Below, piece after piece: positions 38,993 through 47,040 of a stretch of DNA of 64,000 nt. The translations under genes were made by a program, and so were the position numbers. The notes below the pieces were generated by a model. The model was not told the DNA's origin. It saw nothing but the letters and a program-made list of their open reading frames with translations, and ran no database searches. Position 1 is the first letter of the stretch. The number at the start of each line of letters is the position of its first letter. The DNA is from Clostridia bacterium (GTDB lineage: Bacteria; Bacillota; Clostridia; Monoglobales; Monoglobaceae). The DNA is taken from positions 1-64,000 of the forward strand of contig JAFTJA010000014.1 of NCBI GenBank assembly GCA_017456605.1. The letters run 5' to 3'.

Positions 38993-39722
38993 GAAATATT
39001 ATAAAGAAGCCAATGACTCGCTTGAGCCCAATCGCGCGCTTATTGATGAGATATTTGAAAAGGCAAAAAAGAAAGAAAAAAGCAAGATATATAAACTTGC
39101 CGCAAGGTACGGAACGGCAATGGCGGCGGTTTTGGTGATTGCGGCAACGGCGGTTTTTTATCCGCAGATTAAGAATTTGAATGAGCAGCTGCCCGTTACT
39201 GTGTCTGAAACCGGTGGTGGCGAAGTCCTTGCAGGAGAAAGTATTGAAAATGAAAGTATGAGAACAATAGTGCCGGCAGAAGAAAACCAAGGGATGCCTA
39301 AAGCGGAAACAAACGATGCTGTGGTGACGCAAGAAAAGTTTTCATCCGATGCGATAAATAAAGAAGCCATGAGAAGCGAACAGGCGATAACAGAAGATTT
39401 GGCAGTGACAGAGGGCAGAGTTTCGATGGACGAAATTTATGATGTCACCGACGCTGAAAAGAATGTCGTTTCATCATTTCTGCATTCAATTTTTGGTGAG
39501 AGAGACGAGGCTACCCAAAATAAATTTTTGTTTGAAATTGTCGGAAAATTTGACACAGACGAAAAAACCTTTTATCTTGGACGGTGGCGTTGGTGGGTTG
39601 GTGATCATAGTTCTTTGCTTACCGAATTTGTACTTGATGAAAACCTTTCAAATATGTATGAATGTATTGCAAACGGAGAGGGCTTTTCGTGGACAACAGA
39701 AAACAATTTTCTTGAAGAATAG
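38979..39722 (+). CDS. Single-pass membrane protein, probable anti-sigma factor
   Basis: 247 residues. The first 40 are cytosolic and charged (E-A-N-D-S-L-E-P-N-R-A-L-I-D-E), one membrane helix spans about 45-62, and the rest is outside: a low-complexity Glu/Thr/Ser-rich linker (70-150), then a domain of about 90 residues with Y-L-G-R-W-R-W-W-V-G-D. Its start overlaps the sigma gene. Position and topology indicate an anti-sigma factor that senses an external signal, but there is no recognisable ZAS zinc motif, so the call is inference. ATG 38979 behind AAAGGAGGA. Confidence 0.7.
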   Translation: MILFRKYYKEANDSLEPNRALIDEIFEKAKKKEKSKIYKLAARYGTAMAAVLVIAATAVFYPQIKNLNEQLPVTVSETGGGEVLAGESIENESMRTIVPAEENQGMPKAETNDAVVTQEKFSSDAINKEAMRSEQAITEDLAVTEGRVSMDEIYDVTDAEKNVVSSFLHSIFGERDEATQNKFLFEIVGKFDTDEKTFYLGRWRWWVGDHSSLLTEFVLDENLSNMYECIANGEGFSWTTENNFLEE

Positions 39723-39728
39723 AAACAT

Positions 39729-39762
39729 AGCACACCTGAGAACTTTTGGGTGTGCGTTTTTG
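39729..39762 (+). terminator. Terminator of the ECF sigma operon
   Basis: GCACACC pairs with GGTGTGC around a 12-nt loop and leads into GTTTTTG. Confidence 0.75.
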
Positions 39763-39765
39763 TTG

Positions 39766-39794
39766 TTGACTTGATGAGGACTTTGCGTTATAAT
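39766..39794 (+). promoter_or_regulatory. Promoter of the second DMT transporter gene
   Basis: TTGACT (39766-39771), 17 bp, TATAAT (39789-39794). Confidence 0.85.
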
Positions 39795-39832
39795 GTCAGG
39801 TGCATAAAATTTGATTTGAAGGGACACACAAA

Positions 39833-40789
39833 ATGAAAAAATTTAAGTCGCTGGGAATTTTGCTGCTCACTGCTATGATTTGGGGCTTTGCTTTTGCGGC
39901 ACAGCGTATGGGAGCAGACTATGTACCGGTTTTCACTTTCAACGGTGTGAGATTTATTTTGGGAGGAATGTCTCTCATTCCTGTAATTTTTTTCTTTGAG
40001 AAAAAGGAAGCCGACAGAGAGTTACATACAAAAAAGATGAAATCAACATTTCTTGCTGGAATTTTGGCAGGACTTGCGTTGTTTACGGCGTCAGCACTTC
40101 AGCAAAAAGGTATTGAAATCACCGGAAGTGCAGGGAAGACCAGCTTTATGACCGGTCTTTATACAGTGATTGTTCCAATTTTTGGGATTTTCCTTGGCAA
40201 AAAGACAAACATCAATATTTGGCTTGGTGCTTGCCTTGCGGTTGTGGGAATGTTTTTTCTTTGTGTTGTTGGTGAAGATTGGAGAATAAGTTGGCAGATA
40301 AACTATGGTGACATTGTTCTTCTGCTCAATGCGATATTCTGGGCGATACACATACTTATTATTGACAGTTTCGTTGAGAGAATATATTCTTTGAGATTTG
40401 CCTGTATACAATTTGTATTTTGTGCGATAATAAATTTCTGCTTTGCAAGAGCTTTGGAAAGTCCGAAATTTGAAATGCTTGACAAAGCACTTATTCCCAT
40501 TCTTTATTGCGGGCTTTTGTCTGTTGGTGTGGCATATACGTGTCAGATTATCGGTCAGAAGTCGGCTGACCCCACATATGCATCAATCATACTTTCGACT
40601 GAGGCGATGTTCGGTGCCATTGGCGGAATGGTTATTTTAAATGAGAAACTGAGCACACCGGGATATATTGGCTGTGTTTTGATTTTTTCGGGGGTTATAA
40701 TTTCGCAGCTGATTTTCAAGAAAAAGCAGCGAAAACCCTTTGAAAATACCGTTTCCACAAAGGACATCAGTGCCGATGATTGTCGGTGA
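39833..40789 (+). CDS. EamA/DMT-family transporter
   Basis: 318 residues, ten predicted membrane helices in two EamA repeats, with the typical A-M-I-W-G-F-A-F-A-A-Q start and L-S-T-E-A-M-F-G-A-I-G-G-M before the last pair of helices. Substrate unknown. The tail after helix 10 is about 25 residues, longer than usual, and its last ten codons are encoded by DNA that in another frame is the sigG fragment. This suggests the original 3' end was replaced at the junction near 40770. ATG 39833 behind AAGGGA. Confidence 0.88.
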   Translation: MKKFKSLGILLLTAMIWGFAFAAQRMGADYVPVFTFNGVRFILGGMSLIPVIFFFEKKEADRELHTKKMKSTFLAGILAGLALFTASALQQKGIEITGSAGKTSFMTGLYTVIVPIFGIFLGKKTNINIWLGACLAVVGMFFLCVVGEDWRISWQINYGDIVLLLNAIFWAIHILIIDSFVERIYSLRFACIQFVFCAIINFCFARALESPKFEMLDKALIPILYCGLLSVGVAYTCQIIGQKSADPTYASIILSTEAMFGAIGGMVILNEKLSTPGYIGCVLIFSGVIISQLIFKKKQRKPFENTVSTKDISADDCR

Positions 40790-41261
40790 AATAAGAAGAT
40801 ATCTTCGTGACAATACATCGATAAGAGTAAGCCGTTCCCTTCGTGATACAGCATACAAGGCCTTGTCAGCGAAAGAAAGATTGGTAAACAAAAACCTGAA
40901 AGAGCCTACCATTGATGAAATTGCTGCTGAAATTGGTGCCAGCCATGAGGAAGTGTCTTCGGCACTTGATGCCATTATGGACCCGGTTTCCCTTTATGAA
41001 CCGGTGTACCATGACGGTGGCGATGCAATCTTTGTGATGGACCAGGTGAAAGATAACAAAAGCACGGACGATTTATGGCTTGAGGAGATTGCCATAAAGG
41101 AGGCAATGAAAAAGCTCAATAAAAGGGAAAGGAATATCTTGAAGCTGAGATTTTTTATGGGCAGAACCCAGATGGAAATTGCCAACGAGATTGGAATTTC
41201 TCAGGCACAGGTGTCCCGGCTTGAAAAAAATGCTCTGGGACATATGAAAAAGTATTTGTAA
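40740..41261 (+). pseudogene. sigG: N-terminally truncated sporulation sigma factor SigG
   Basis: From 40770 (VPMIVGEIRRYLRDN) the frame matches the C-terminal 160 residues of sigma-G: late region 2/region 3 (RVSRSLRDTAYKAL), VYHDGGDAIFVMDQ, and a complete region 4 ending with LRFFMGRTQMEIANEIGIS and QAQVSRLEKNAL. Normal SigG is about 258 residues; the first ~95, including the core-binding and -10-recognition parts of region 2, are absent. The few residues before VPMI do not resemble SigG, and the TTG at 40740 has no ribosome site. The frame overlaps the preceding transporter by 50 nt. Either a deletion fused the two genes or the assembly is misjoined; the fragment would not work as a sigma factor. 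Confidence 0.82.
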
Positions 41262-41271
41262 ATTTTATATT

Positions 41272-41311
41272 AAACCCTCTGTTTTGGATGCTGAACAACA
41301 GAGGGTTTTTG
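41272..41311 (+). terminator. Intrinsic terminator after the sigG fragment
   Basis: AAACCCTCTGTT pairs with AACAGAGGGTTT over a 13-nt loop, then TTTG. Confidence 0.88.
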
Positions 41312-41331
41312 ATAATTTATACTATTTCTAC

Positions 41332-41360
41332 TTGACTTTTTTCCAAAAGTTTGCTATACT
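41332..41360 (+). promoter_or_regulatory. Promoter of tRNA-Leu
   Basis: TTGACT (41332-41337), 17 bp, TATACT (41355-41360) with extended -10 TGC; 22 nt before the mature tRNA. Confidence 0.87.
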
Positions 41361-41382
41361 TTTGTGGTGATAGTTTTTATAT

Positions 41383-41466
41383 GCGCCCGTGGCGGAATTG
41401 GCAGACGCGCTAGACTTAGGATCTAGTATCAATGATGTGGGAGTTCAAGTCTCTTCGGGCGCACCA
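41383..41466 (+). tRNA. tRNA-Leu (anticodon TAG)
   Basis: Acceptor GCGCCCG pairs with CGGGCGC, the anticodon stem CTAGA/TCTAG encloses CTTAGGA (anticodon TAG), a class II variable arm follows, T loop GTTCAAGTC, and CCA is encoded at 41464-41466. 84 nt. Confidence 0.97.
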
Positions 41467-41628
41467 TCTTGTGGAGAACTTATAGTTTCTGCTATGGGTT
41501 CTCTTTTTCATTATCCGTCCACTTTCCACAAATCGACCTTCGTCTTCAGACTCGCTCTCTTTGGAAGAGACCCCTACTCGAAAAACAATTCACCGGATTG
41601 TTTTTCTGTTCCGGCTTCGGGCGCACCA
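41453..41628 (+). repeat. Direct repeat of the tRNA-Leu 3' end (possible attachment-site pair or tRNA remnant)
   Basis: The last 14 nt of the tRNA, CTTCGGGCGCACCA at 41453-41466, recur exactly at 41615-41628, 162 bp downstream. The interval holds no gene; it contains the tRNA terminator, a TCTCTT/AAGAGA hairpin and a perfect 10-bp hairpin GAAAAACAAT/ATTGTTTTTC at 41580-41606. Upstream of the second copy nothing resembles the rest of a tRNA. Confidence 0.7.
41474..41508 (+). terminator. Terminator of tRNA-Leu
   Basis: GAGAACTTATAG pairs with CTATGGGTTCTC (two G-U pairs) over TTTCTG, followed by TTTTT; 8 nt after the CCA end. Confidence 0.85.
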
Positions 41629-41636
41629 GTTACATT

Positions 41637-41670
41637 GAAGCTTGTCGTGCATTTCGGCAAGCTTTTTTGC
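41637..41670 (+). terminator. Second terminator-like hairpin after the repeated tRNA end
   Basis: AAGCTTGTCG pairs with CGGCAAGCTT (one G-U) followed by TTTTT GCTTTTTT; 10 nt after the second copy of the tRNA 3' end. Confidence 0.75.
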
Positions 41671-41726
41671 TTTTTTATATTGAAAAAATTTGTTTCAAAA
41701 ATTGTTTCAAGCTTTTCTTGTAACTC

Positions 41727-41755
41727 TTGACACAAAAGTTATATTGTGGTATTCT
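41727..41755 (+). promoter_or_regulatory. Promoter of the SLH protein gene
   Basis: TTGACA (41727-41732), 17 bp, TATTCT (41750-41755), extended -10 TGG. Confidence 0.78.
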
Positions 41756-41819
41756 ATAAATAATAATTTAATTTGGATTTATGCCACATAAAAGTGGTAA
41801 AGTTAAGGAGGAAAAATAA

Positions 41820-43727
41820 ATGAAAAAGACAGTATTATCACTTATACTGGTTGCAGCTATGCTGATGAGCTGTGTTTGCACTGTTGGTGCGGCAGGACTC
41901 ACTTCTGTCGGTGAGTTATCTCAGTTTATGAGGGCTTCCCTTGTGCCCGGTGACATTTCACTCAGCACAAATAATGTGACATACGCTGATACTCTTTCTG
42001 TCACAGAAACCACAGAGTTTTATGCAAAGGCTACTCTTGATATGTCTCATGTACAGCGCGATATCCAGAGAGCACATGAAGAACTTGCAAACGATACTTT
42101 ACGCGCAGAGCTTGATGCAAAAGCAGTAACCGGTCAATTTACCATCACAGTGAATATCGGTGCTGGTGTTTATGTTATACCTGATGCTGCATCAACTGAT
42201 ACTGCAATGGCAGGATTTAATGATGAAGCAAAGTTGCTGTTTGAAGAAGTAGCACCGAGAACTAAGTCTGGTGACTTTTCAACAGGTCATACAATAACGG
42301 TAAATGTTAAAGTAAAGGACAACAAGACAGTTGCAGATCTTGCAACAATCCCGAATGAAATTGTATTTGCCTATGGTGGACTTAAGGCTGTAGCTGACAC
42401 AACTATCGGTGGTTCAATTGCGGGTTCAGTGAGCATTGCTGATTTAGGAACAATTGATTTCACATTCTTTGATGCATCTGCTGGAACAGATACATCAGTT
42501 GCTATCCAGCCTGCAAACGTTGACTTGCCTGCACTTCCCGGTGGCGGTAGCTCCGGCGGCGGTGGCGGAACAACACCCAAGCCTGAAACACCAAAATATA
42601 CTTTGAAGTACGAGTCAAATGGCGGCACAGAGTATAAAGAAGAAACCTATGAAGAAAACAAAGCTGTTAACATCGACAAAGTTCCTACAAAAGAGGGCTA
42701 TGTTTTTGACGGCTGGTATGCAGATGCAAAACTTACCGAGGAAATAGATTCTGTAACAGTTACAAAAGATACTACTGTATACGCAAAATGGGTAAAGGAA
42801 AGACATCCTGTTCCCGAAAACCTCAATGGTGTTGACCACTTTGCGTATGTTATCGGTTATCCTGACGGAACTGTTCGTCCCAACGACAACATCACCCGTG
42901 CAGAGGTAACAACAATATTCTTCAGACTCTTGAAAGACGAAGTAAGAAATGTAAATCTCACAGCAGAAAACGCATTTGATGATGTAGATGACGGTGATTG
43001 GCATAATGTTGCTATTTCAACTATGGCAAAGCTTGGCATAGTAAACGGACGTTTTGAAAACGAATTTGTTCCAGATGCAAACATTACCCGCGCAGAGTTT
43101 ACTGCAATCTGTGCAAGATTTGACGATACCGAAGTAGAGTATGAGGGTACATTCAAGGATATTGAAGGTCATTGGGCAGAAGAATATATCAAGAGGGCTT
43201 CGGCTTATGGCTGGATAGAAGGTTACAGTGACAACACCTTCCGTCCTGATCAGTTTATTACACGTGCTGAGGCTATGACTCTTATCAACAGAGTTCTCAA
43301 CCGTGTTCCTCGTGATCCGGAAGATTTGCTTCATGACGATATGGCAATCTGGTCTGACAATATGGACCAGACAGCATGGTTCTATATCGCAGTTCAGGAA
43401 GCAACAAATAGCAATGAATATGAGCGTCCAAACAGTGTATACAAAACATGGACAGAAATTATTGAAAATAGAGATTGGGCAGCACTTGAAGCATCATTGA
43501 AGGTTGAAAAGCCCGAAAAGACAGAAGAAATTGAAACAACCGAAGACACTGACGCAACAGAGGATCCTGAAGTAGTTGAAGATGTTGAGACAACTGAGGA
43601 CCCCGAAGTAGTTGAAGATGCTGAAATAACAGAAGAACCTGAAGTGGTTGAGGATGTTGAGACAATAGAGGATCCCGAAGCAGTTGAAGATGCTGAAACA
43701 ACTGAGGAAGCGGATGTTGCTGCGTAA
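41820..43727 (+). CDS. SLH-domain surface protein with InlB-type repeat and acidic tail
   Basis: 635 residues. Signal peptide about 1-25 (AAMLMSCVCTVGAAG). Residues 26-235 form a beta-rich domain I do not recognise with certainty, cohesin-like in composition. A Gly/Ser linker (about 240-250) leads to one Listeria-Bacteroides (InlB_B) repeat with Y-E-S-N-G-G-T ... G-Y-V-F-D-G-W-Y (about 260-325). Three SLH motifs (about 335-510; GYPDGTVRPNDNITRAE, then two weaker copies) would bind secondary cell-wall polymer. The C-terminus (565-635) is Glu/Thr/Val-rich with four 12-residue repeats. Probably a cell-envelope structural protein; preceded by AAGGAGG. Confidence 0.9.
   Translation: MKKTVLSLILVAAMLMSCVCTVGAAGLTSVGELSQFMRASLVPGDISLSTNNVTYADTLSVTETTEFYAKATLDMSHVQRDIQRAHEELANDTLRAELDAKAVTGQFTITVNIGAGVYVIPDAASTDTAMAGFNDEAKLLFEEVAPRTKSGDFSTGHTITVNVKVKDNKTVADLATIPNEIVFAYGGLKAVADTTIGGSIAGSVSIADLGTIDFTFFDASAGTDTSVAIQPANVDLPALPGGGSSGGGGGTTPKPETPKYTLKYESNGGTEYKEETYEENKAVNIDKVPTKEGYVFDGWYADAKLTEEIDSVTVTKDTTVYAKWVKERHPVPENLNGVDHFAYVIGYPDGTVRPNDNITRAEVTTIFFRLLKDEVRNVNLTAENAFDDVDDGDWHNVAISTMAKLGIVNGRFENEFVPDANITRAEFTAICARFDDTEVEYEGTFKDIEGHWAEEYIKRASAYGWIEGYSDNTFRPDQFITRAEAMTLINRVLNRVPRDPEDLLHDDMAIWSDNMDQTAWFYIAVQEATNSNEYERPNSVYKTWTEIIENRDWAALEASLKVEKPEKTEEIETTEDTDATEDPEVVEDVETTEDPEVVEDAEITEEPEVVEDVETIEDPEAVEDAETTEEADVAA
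43560..43703 (+). repeat. Four tandem 36-bp coding repeats (EDPEVVEDVETT-type)
   Basis: Units start at 43560, 43596, 43632 and 43668, each encoding a variant of the 12-residue motif EDPEVVEDVETT, in frame with the SLH protein. A partial fifth unit follows. Third-position differences show the repeats are not very recent copies. Confidence 0.9.
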
Positions 43728-43743
43728 CAATATGCAATATATT

Positions 43744-43771
43744 CCAAAGAGCCGTATTTGCGGCTCTTTGG
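43744..43771 (+). terminator. Terminator-like hairpin after the SLH gene
   Basis: CCAAAGAGCCG pairs perfectly with CGGCTCTTTGG around TATTTG; only a weak T content follows. Confidence 0.65.
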
Positions 43772-43810
43772 CTATGTAAAATTTAACTTTATTCCAAAGG
43801 AGTATGCAAA

Positions 43811-44263
43811 ATGATTTACGATTTGATTGAAAACAAAGATTTATATCTGAGTCTTGGTGAAAAGTACAAAAAGGCTTTTGATTTTATTCTTAAGGCATCA
43901 CGCGAACTTCTTACCCCCGGCAAATATGTGATTGACGGTGATGACGTATATGCAAACGTAAGCGAGTATGATACAAAAACAGGCGAAGTTGTGTATGAAG
44001 CACATAAGGACTATGTTGATATTCAATATTTGATTTCAGGACACGAAAATATTTATTGGAAGAATATCAAGGATTGTACTGTTACAACAGATTATAATGC
44101 CGAAAAAGATTGTGCGTTGCTCACTGCTGAAAACCCCGTGGTTTTGGATATGCAAAGAGGCAATTTTGCAATTCTTTTCCCGGATGATGTTCATGCTCCC
44201 TGCAGAACTGCCGGCGAAGTTTCGCACGTTAAAAAGATTGTGGTAAAGGTAAAAGTTGATTAG
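43811..44263 (+). CDS. YhcH/YjgK/YiaL family protein
   Basis: 150 residues, the usual length of this cupin-like (DUF386) family. Motifs E-A-H-K-D-Y-V-D-I-Q-Y-L-I-S-G (about 62-76) and F-A-I-L-F-P-D-D-V-H-A-P (about 122-133) supply conserved metal-binding His/Glu residues. Relatives accompany sialic acid or other sugar catabolism (for example NanQ, an anomerase); whether this one has that role is unknown, but the secreted Asp-box protein nearby makes it plausible. ATG 43811 with AAAGGAG. Confidence 0.88.
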   Translation: MIYDLIENKDLYLSLGEKYKKAFDFILKASRELLTPGKYVIDGDDVYANVSEYDTKTGEVVYEAHKDYVDIQYLISGHENIYWKNIKDCTVTTDYNAEKDCALLTAENPVVLDMQRGNFAILFPDDVHAPCRTAGEVSHVKKIVVKVKVD

Positions 44264-44280
44264 CCAAAGATACATAAAGA

Positions 44281-44310
44281 AACACACCTGCGAGAATTTG
44301 CAGGTGTGTT
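44281..44310. terminator. Bidirectional terminator between the YhcH gene and pyrI
   Basis: AACACACCTGC pairs with GCAGGTGTGTT over GAGAATTT; it ends both convergent units. Confidence 0.88.
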
Positions 44311-44325
44311 TTCGTGTCCTTAGAA

Positions 44326-44745
44326 CTATTTGCTGGCTTTAGCTTCGCAGTATGCACATCTGTATTCGTGCAGCTCACGATTTGTAAGCTTGAAGATATT
44401 TGGAAGCTCTTGCTCGGTTGTGGTGATGCATCTTGGGTTCTTGCAGAAGATTACATTTATGAGTTTTTCGGGAAGAGTCATTTTCTTCTTTTCACAAAGC
44501 TTGCCGTCTTCAATTACATCAACGGTTGCGGTAGGTGATACATAACCCAAAATATCCATATCAAGGTCAATTTTTGCATCAATCTTGATAATGTCTTTTT
44601 TGCCCATTTTCCGACTTGATGCATTTTTGATGATAGCAACAGAACAATCAAGTGCGTCAAGTGCCAGGAGGCTATAAACCTCCATACCCTTGCCTGCCTC
44701 AATGTGGTCAATTACAAAGCCGTTTTTTATTGAATCAATATTCAT
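44326..44745 (-). CDS. pyrI: Aspartate carbamoyltransferase regulatory subunit
   Basis: 139 residues. The N-terminal allosteric domain starts M-N-I-D-S-I-K-N-G-F-V-I-D-H-I and the C-terminal zinc domain has the four Cys as C-K-N-P-R-C and C-A-Y-C. PyrI binds CTP/ATP and modulates the PyrB trimers. Bacilli lack PyrI, while many Clostridia have it next to pyrB. One nucleotide separates it from pyrB; it is the last gene of the pyrimidine operon. Confidence 0.96.
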   Translation of the reverse strand: MNIDSIKNGFVIDHIEAGKGMEVYSLLALDALDCSVAIIKNASSRKMGKKDIIKIDAKIDLDMDILGYVSPTATVDVIEDGKLCEKKKMTLPEKLINVIFCKNPRCITTTEQELPNIFKLTNRELHEYRCAYCEAKASK

Positions 44746-44746
44746 A

Positions 44747-45658
44747 CTATTTTACCTCCAAAAGCTTCAAAATCAAAGCCATACGCATATACTTGCCGTT
44801 TAGAACCTGCTTGAAATAGCAAGCCCTCTTGTCGTCATCAACTGCAACGCTGATTTCGTTTACTCTGGGAAGAGGATGCATGATTGAAAGGTCTTCTTTT
44901 GCGGTTGCAAGCTTTTCGGGGGTGAGAATATAACTGTCTTTGAGCCTTAAGTAATCTTCCTCGTTGAAAAATCTTTCCCGCTGAACTCTTGTCATATAAA
45001 GTATATCAAGCTGTGGCATGAATTCTTCCAAATCCTTGGTTTGTACATATTCAAGTCCACAGTCTTTTATTTCATTTTTGACATAACTTGGAACTTTAAG
45101 TTCATCAGGTGAAATAAGCACAAATTTTATACCCTTATAACGGATAAGTGCATTTATGAGAGAGTGAACCGTGCGTCCAAATTTAAGGTCGCCGCAGAGC
45201 CCAACAGTAAGATTATCAAATCTGCCTTTTTCACGGTGGATAGTGAGCAGGTCTGCAAGGGTCTGGGTGGGGTGATTGTGTCCGCCGTCGCCTGCGTTTA
45301 TCACCGGAACGGATGCGTTCATTGCAGCAACGAGGGGTGCACCCTCTTTTGGATGGCGCATAGCTATGATGTCAGCATAGCAGGAAACGGTTTTTGCTGT
45401 ATCTGCCACGCTTTCACCCTTTGAGGCAGAACTCGACATGGCATCGGACATAGAAAGAACGTGTCCGCCAAGCTCGTACATTGCAGCCTCAAAGCTGAGA
45501 CGGGTACGGGTGGAGGGCTCGAAAAACAATGTTGCAAGCTTTTTGCCGTCGCATTTGTGAGCGTATTTTTCGGGGTTTTCGATAATATCCTCGGCAACAG
45601 CTATTATTTCTTCAAGTTCTTTAGTTGAAAGGTCTTTTATATCAATTACACTTTTCAT
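44747..45658 (-). CDS. pyrB: Aspartate carbamoyltransferase catalytic subunit
   Basis: 303 residues. Forms N-carbamoyl-aspartate from carbamoyl phosphate and aspartate. The carbamoyl-phosphate motif [13 protein letters not shown] is at about 47-59, the 80s loop is S-S-A-S-K-G-E-S, followed by R-H-P-K-E-G-A-P and the Asp-binding M-H-P-L-P-R. It pairs with PyrI downstream, so probably a class B dodecamer. Gap to pyrE is 31 nt. Confidence 0.98.
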   Translation of the reverse strand: MKSVIDIKDLSTKELEEIIAVAEDIIENPEKYAHKCDGKKLATLFFEPSTRTRLSFEAAMYELGGHVLSMSDAMSSSASKGESVADTAKTVSCYADIIAMRHPKEGAPLVAAMNASVPVINAGDGGHNHPTQTLADLLTIHREKGRFDNLTVGLCGDLKFGRTVHSLINALIRYKGIKFVLISPDELKVPSYVKNEIKDCGLEYVQTKDLEEFMPQLDILYMTRVQRERFFNEEDYLRLKDSYILTPEKLATAKEDLSIMHPLPRVNEISVAVDDDKRACYFKQVLNGKYMRMALILKLLEVK

Positions 45659-45689
45659 TGAATTTTATCCTTTCTTTAAAAAGTTTATA

Positions 45690-46328
45690 TTATGCACCAA
45701 TCCAGGATTCGTCAGAGGGGTTATTGCGGAAAGCAATGAGCCTCTTTATATCATCGGTTTTGATGTAGCCCTCATCTGCCGCAACCTCTGCAATAACGTC
45801 AAAGTTTGTAAGGCTGACATTTTTAACGTTTGCCGCAGCTAAGCGGTCAAGGCCTTTCTGCATACCATAAGTGAAGATTGACACAATTCCCAAAACCTCG
45901 GCACCTGCCTCGCGGAGGATGTTCACAACTTCGATTACGCTGCCGCCGGTTGAGATAAGGTCTTCAACAACAACAACTTTCTGACCGGGGAGAAGCTTGC
46001 CCTCAATCTGGTTTTGTCTTCCGTGGTCCTTTGCACCACTACGAACATAGCCCATAGGGAGCCCCATAAGATGTGCGGTGATTGCGGCGTGGGCAATACC
46101 TGCTGTTGATGTCCCCATAAGAACTTCAGCTTCCGGGTAGTTTTCTTTTATAGTTTTAGCAAGCGCAGTTTCAACATCGGTGCGAACATCTGTGTCACTA
46201 AGCGTCAGGCGGTTGTCACAATAAACCGGACTTTTTATTCCGCTTGCCCAGGTGAAAGGTTCTTCGGGACGGAAAAATACAGCCTTTATTTTCAGTAAGT
46301 CTTTTGCAATTAAAATTTTTGTTTCCAT
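45690..46328 (-). CDS. pyrE: Orotate phosphoribosyltransferase
   Basis: 212 residues. Joins orotate and PRPP to OMP. The PRPP-binding motif is V-V-V-V-E-D-L-I-S-T-G-G-S (about 118-130) and the K-D-H-G-R loop (about 101-105) carries catalytic residues. ATG 46328, 13 nt after pyrF. Confidence 0.97.
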   Translation of the reverse strand: METKILIAKDLLKIKAVFFRPEEPFTWASGIKSPVYCDNRLTLSDTDVRTDVETALAKTIKENYPEAEVLMGTSTAGIAHAAITAHLMGLPMGYVRSGAKDHGRQNQIEGKLLPGQKVVVVEDLISTGGSVIEVVNILREAGAEVLGIVSIFTYGMQKGLDRLAAANVKNVSLTNFDVIAEVAADEGYIKTDDIKRLIAFRNNPSDESWIGA

Positions 46329-46341
46329 GTTTATTTTCTCC

Positions 46342-47040
46342 TTATCCTACAAATTCATTTACGCATCTTCTGTAAGCGGCTACCGGGTCAACAGCCGCTG
46401 TAATGGGTCTTCCCACAACTATGTAGTCAGAGCCGATTTCTTTTGCCTGAACTGGTGTCATAACTCTTACCTGGTCACCTTTTTCGCCGTCTGCAAAGCG
46501 TACGCCGGGGGTAACGGTGATAAATTCGTTGCCGCAAGCATTGTGAACCTTTTCAGCCTCCAAGGGTGAACAAACAACACCGTCAAGACCTGCTTTTTTT
46601 GCATTTTCTGCATAGTGCATAACAACCTTGTCGATAGGCTCGTTTATGAGAAGGTCTGATTTCATAATTTCTTCGCTTGTTGATGTGAGCTGTGTAACAG
46701 CAATAAGAATAGGACGTGTTCCGTCTTCACGGGTCAATCCCTCAAGTGCTGCCTGCATCATAGGGATTGTACCTGATGCATGAAGATTTGTCATATCAAC
46801 GTCAAGATTACGAAGTACAGACATTGATTTTTTTACTGTATTTGGGATGTCGTGAAGCTTGAGGTCAAGGAATATCTTGTGACCTCTCTTTTTGATTTCA
46901 CGCACGATTTCGGGCCCTTCAGCATAGAAAAGCTCCATACCGATTTTTACAAAAGGTTTTTCTTCTTTGAATAAATCAAGAAAGTCAAAAACCTGCTTTT
47001 TTGTTGCAAAGTCACATGCAACTATAACGTCTTTACCCAT
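46342..47040 (-). CDS. pyrF: Orotidine 5'-phosphate decarboxylase
   Basis: 232 residues. Decarboxylates OMP to UMP, the last pathway step. The active-site array [10 protein letters not shown] (about 60-69) is complete, the phosphate end has V-V-G-R-P-I-T, and an N-terminal D-F-A-T-K matches the first catalytic Asp/Lys. Its ATG overlaps the pyrD stop as TAATG. Confidence 0.97.
   Translation of the reverse strand: MGKDVIVACDFATKKQVFDFLDLFKEEKPFVKIGMELFYAEGPEIVREIKKRGHKIFLDLKLHDIPNTVKKSMSVLRNLDVDMTNLHASGTIPMMQAALEGLTREDGTRPILIAVTQLTSTSEEIMKSDLLINEPIDKVVMHYAENAKKAGLDGVVCSPLEAEKVHNACGNEFITVTPGVRFADGEKGDQVRVMTPVQAKEIGSDYIVVGRPITAAVDPVAAYRRCVNEFVG

Noticed and set aside
41389..41730. Plus-strand open frame of 113 codons
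   Set aside because: It begins inside tRNA-Leu and runs through two terminators; no ribosome site and no recognisable protein.
43560..43703. CRISPR-like tandem array
   Set aside because: Units are directly contiguous, without spacers, and in frame with a protein; there are no cas genes in the window.
43394..43747. Minus-strand Ser-rich open frames over the SLH gene tail
   Set aside because: They are antisense shadows produced by the Glu/Asp/Thr repeat codons; no ribosome site or promoter.
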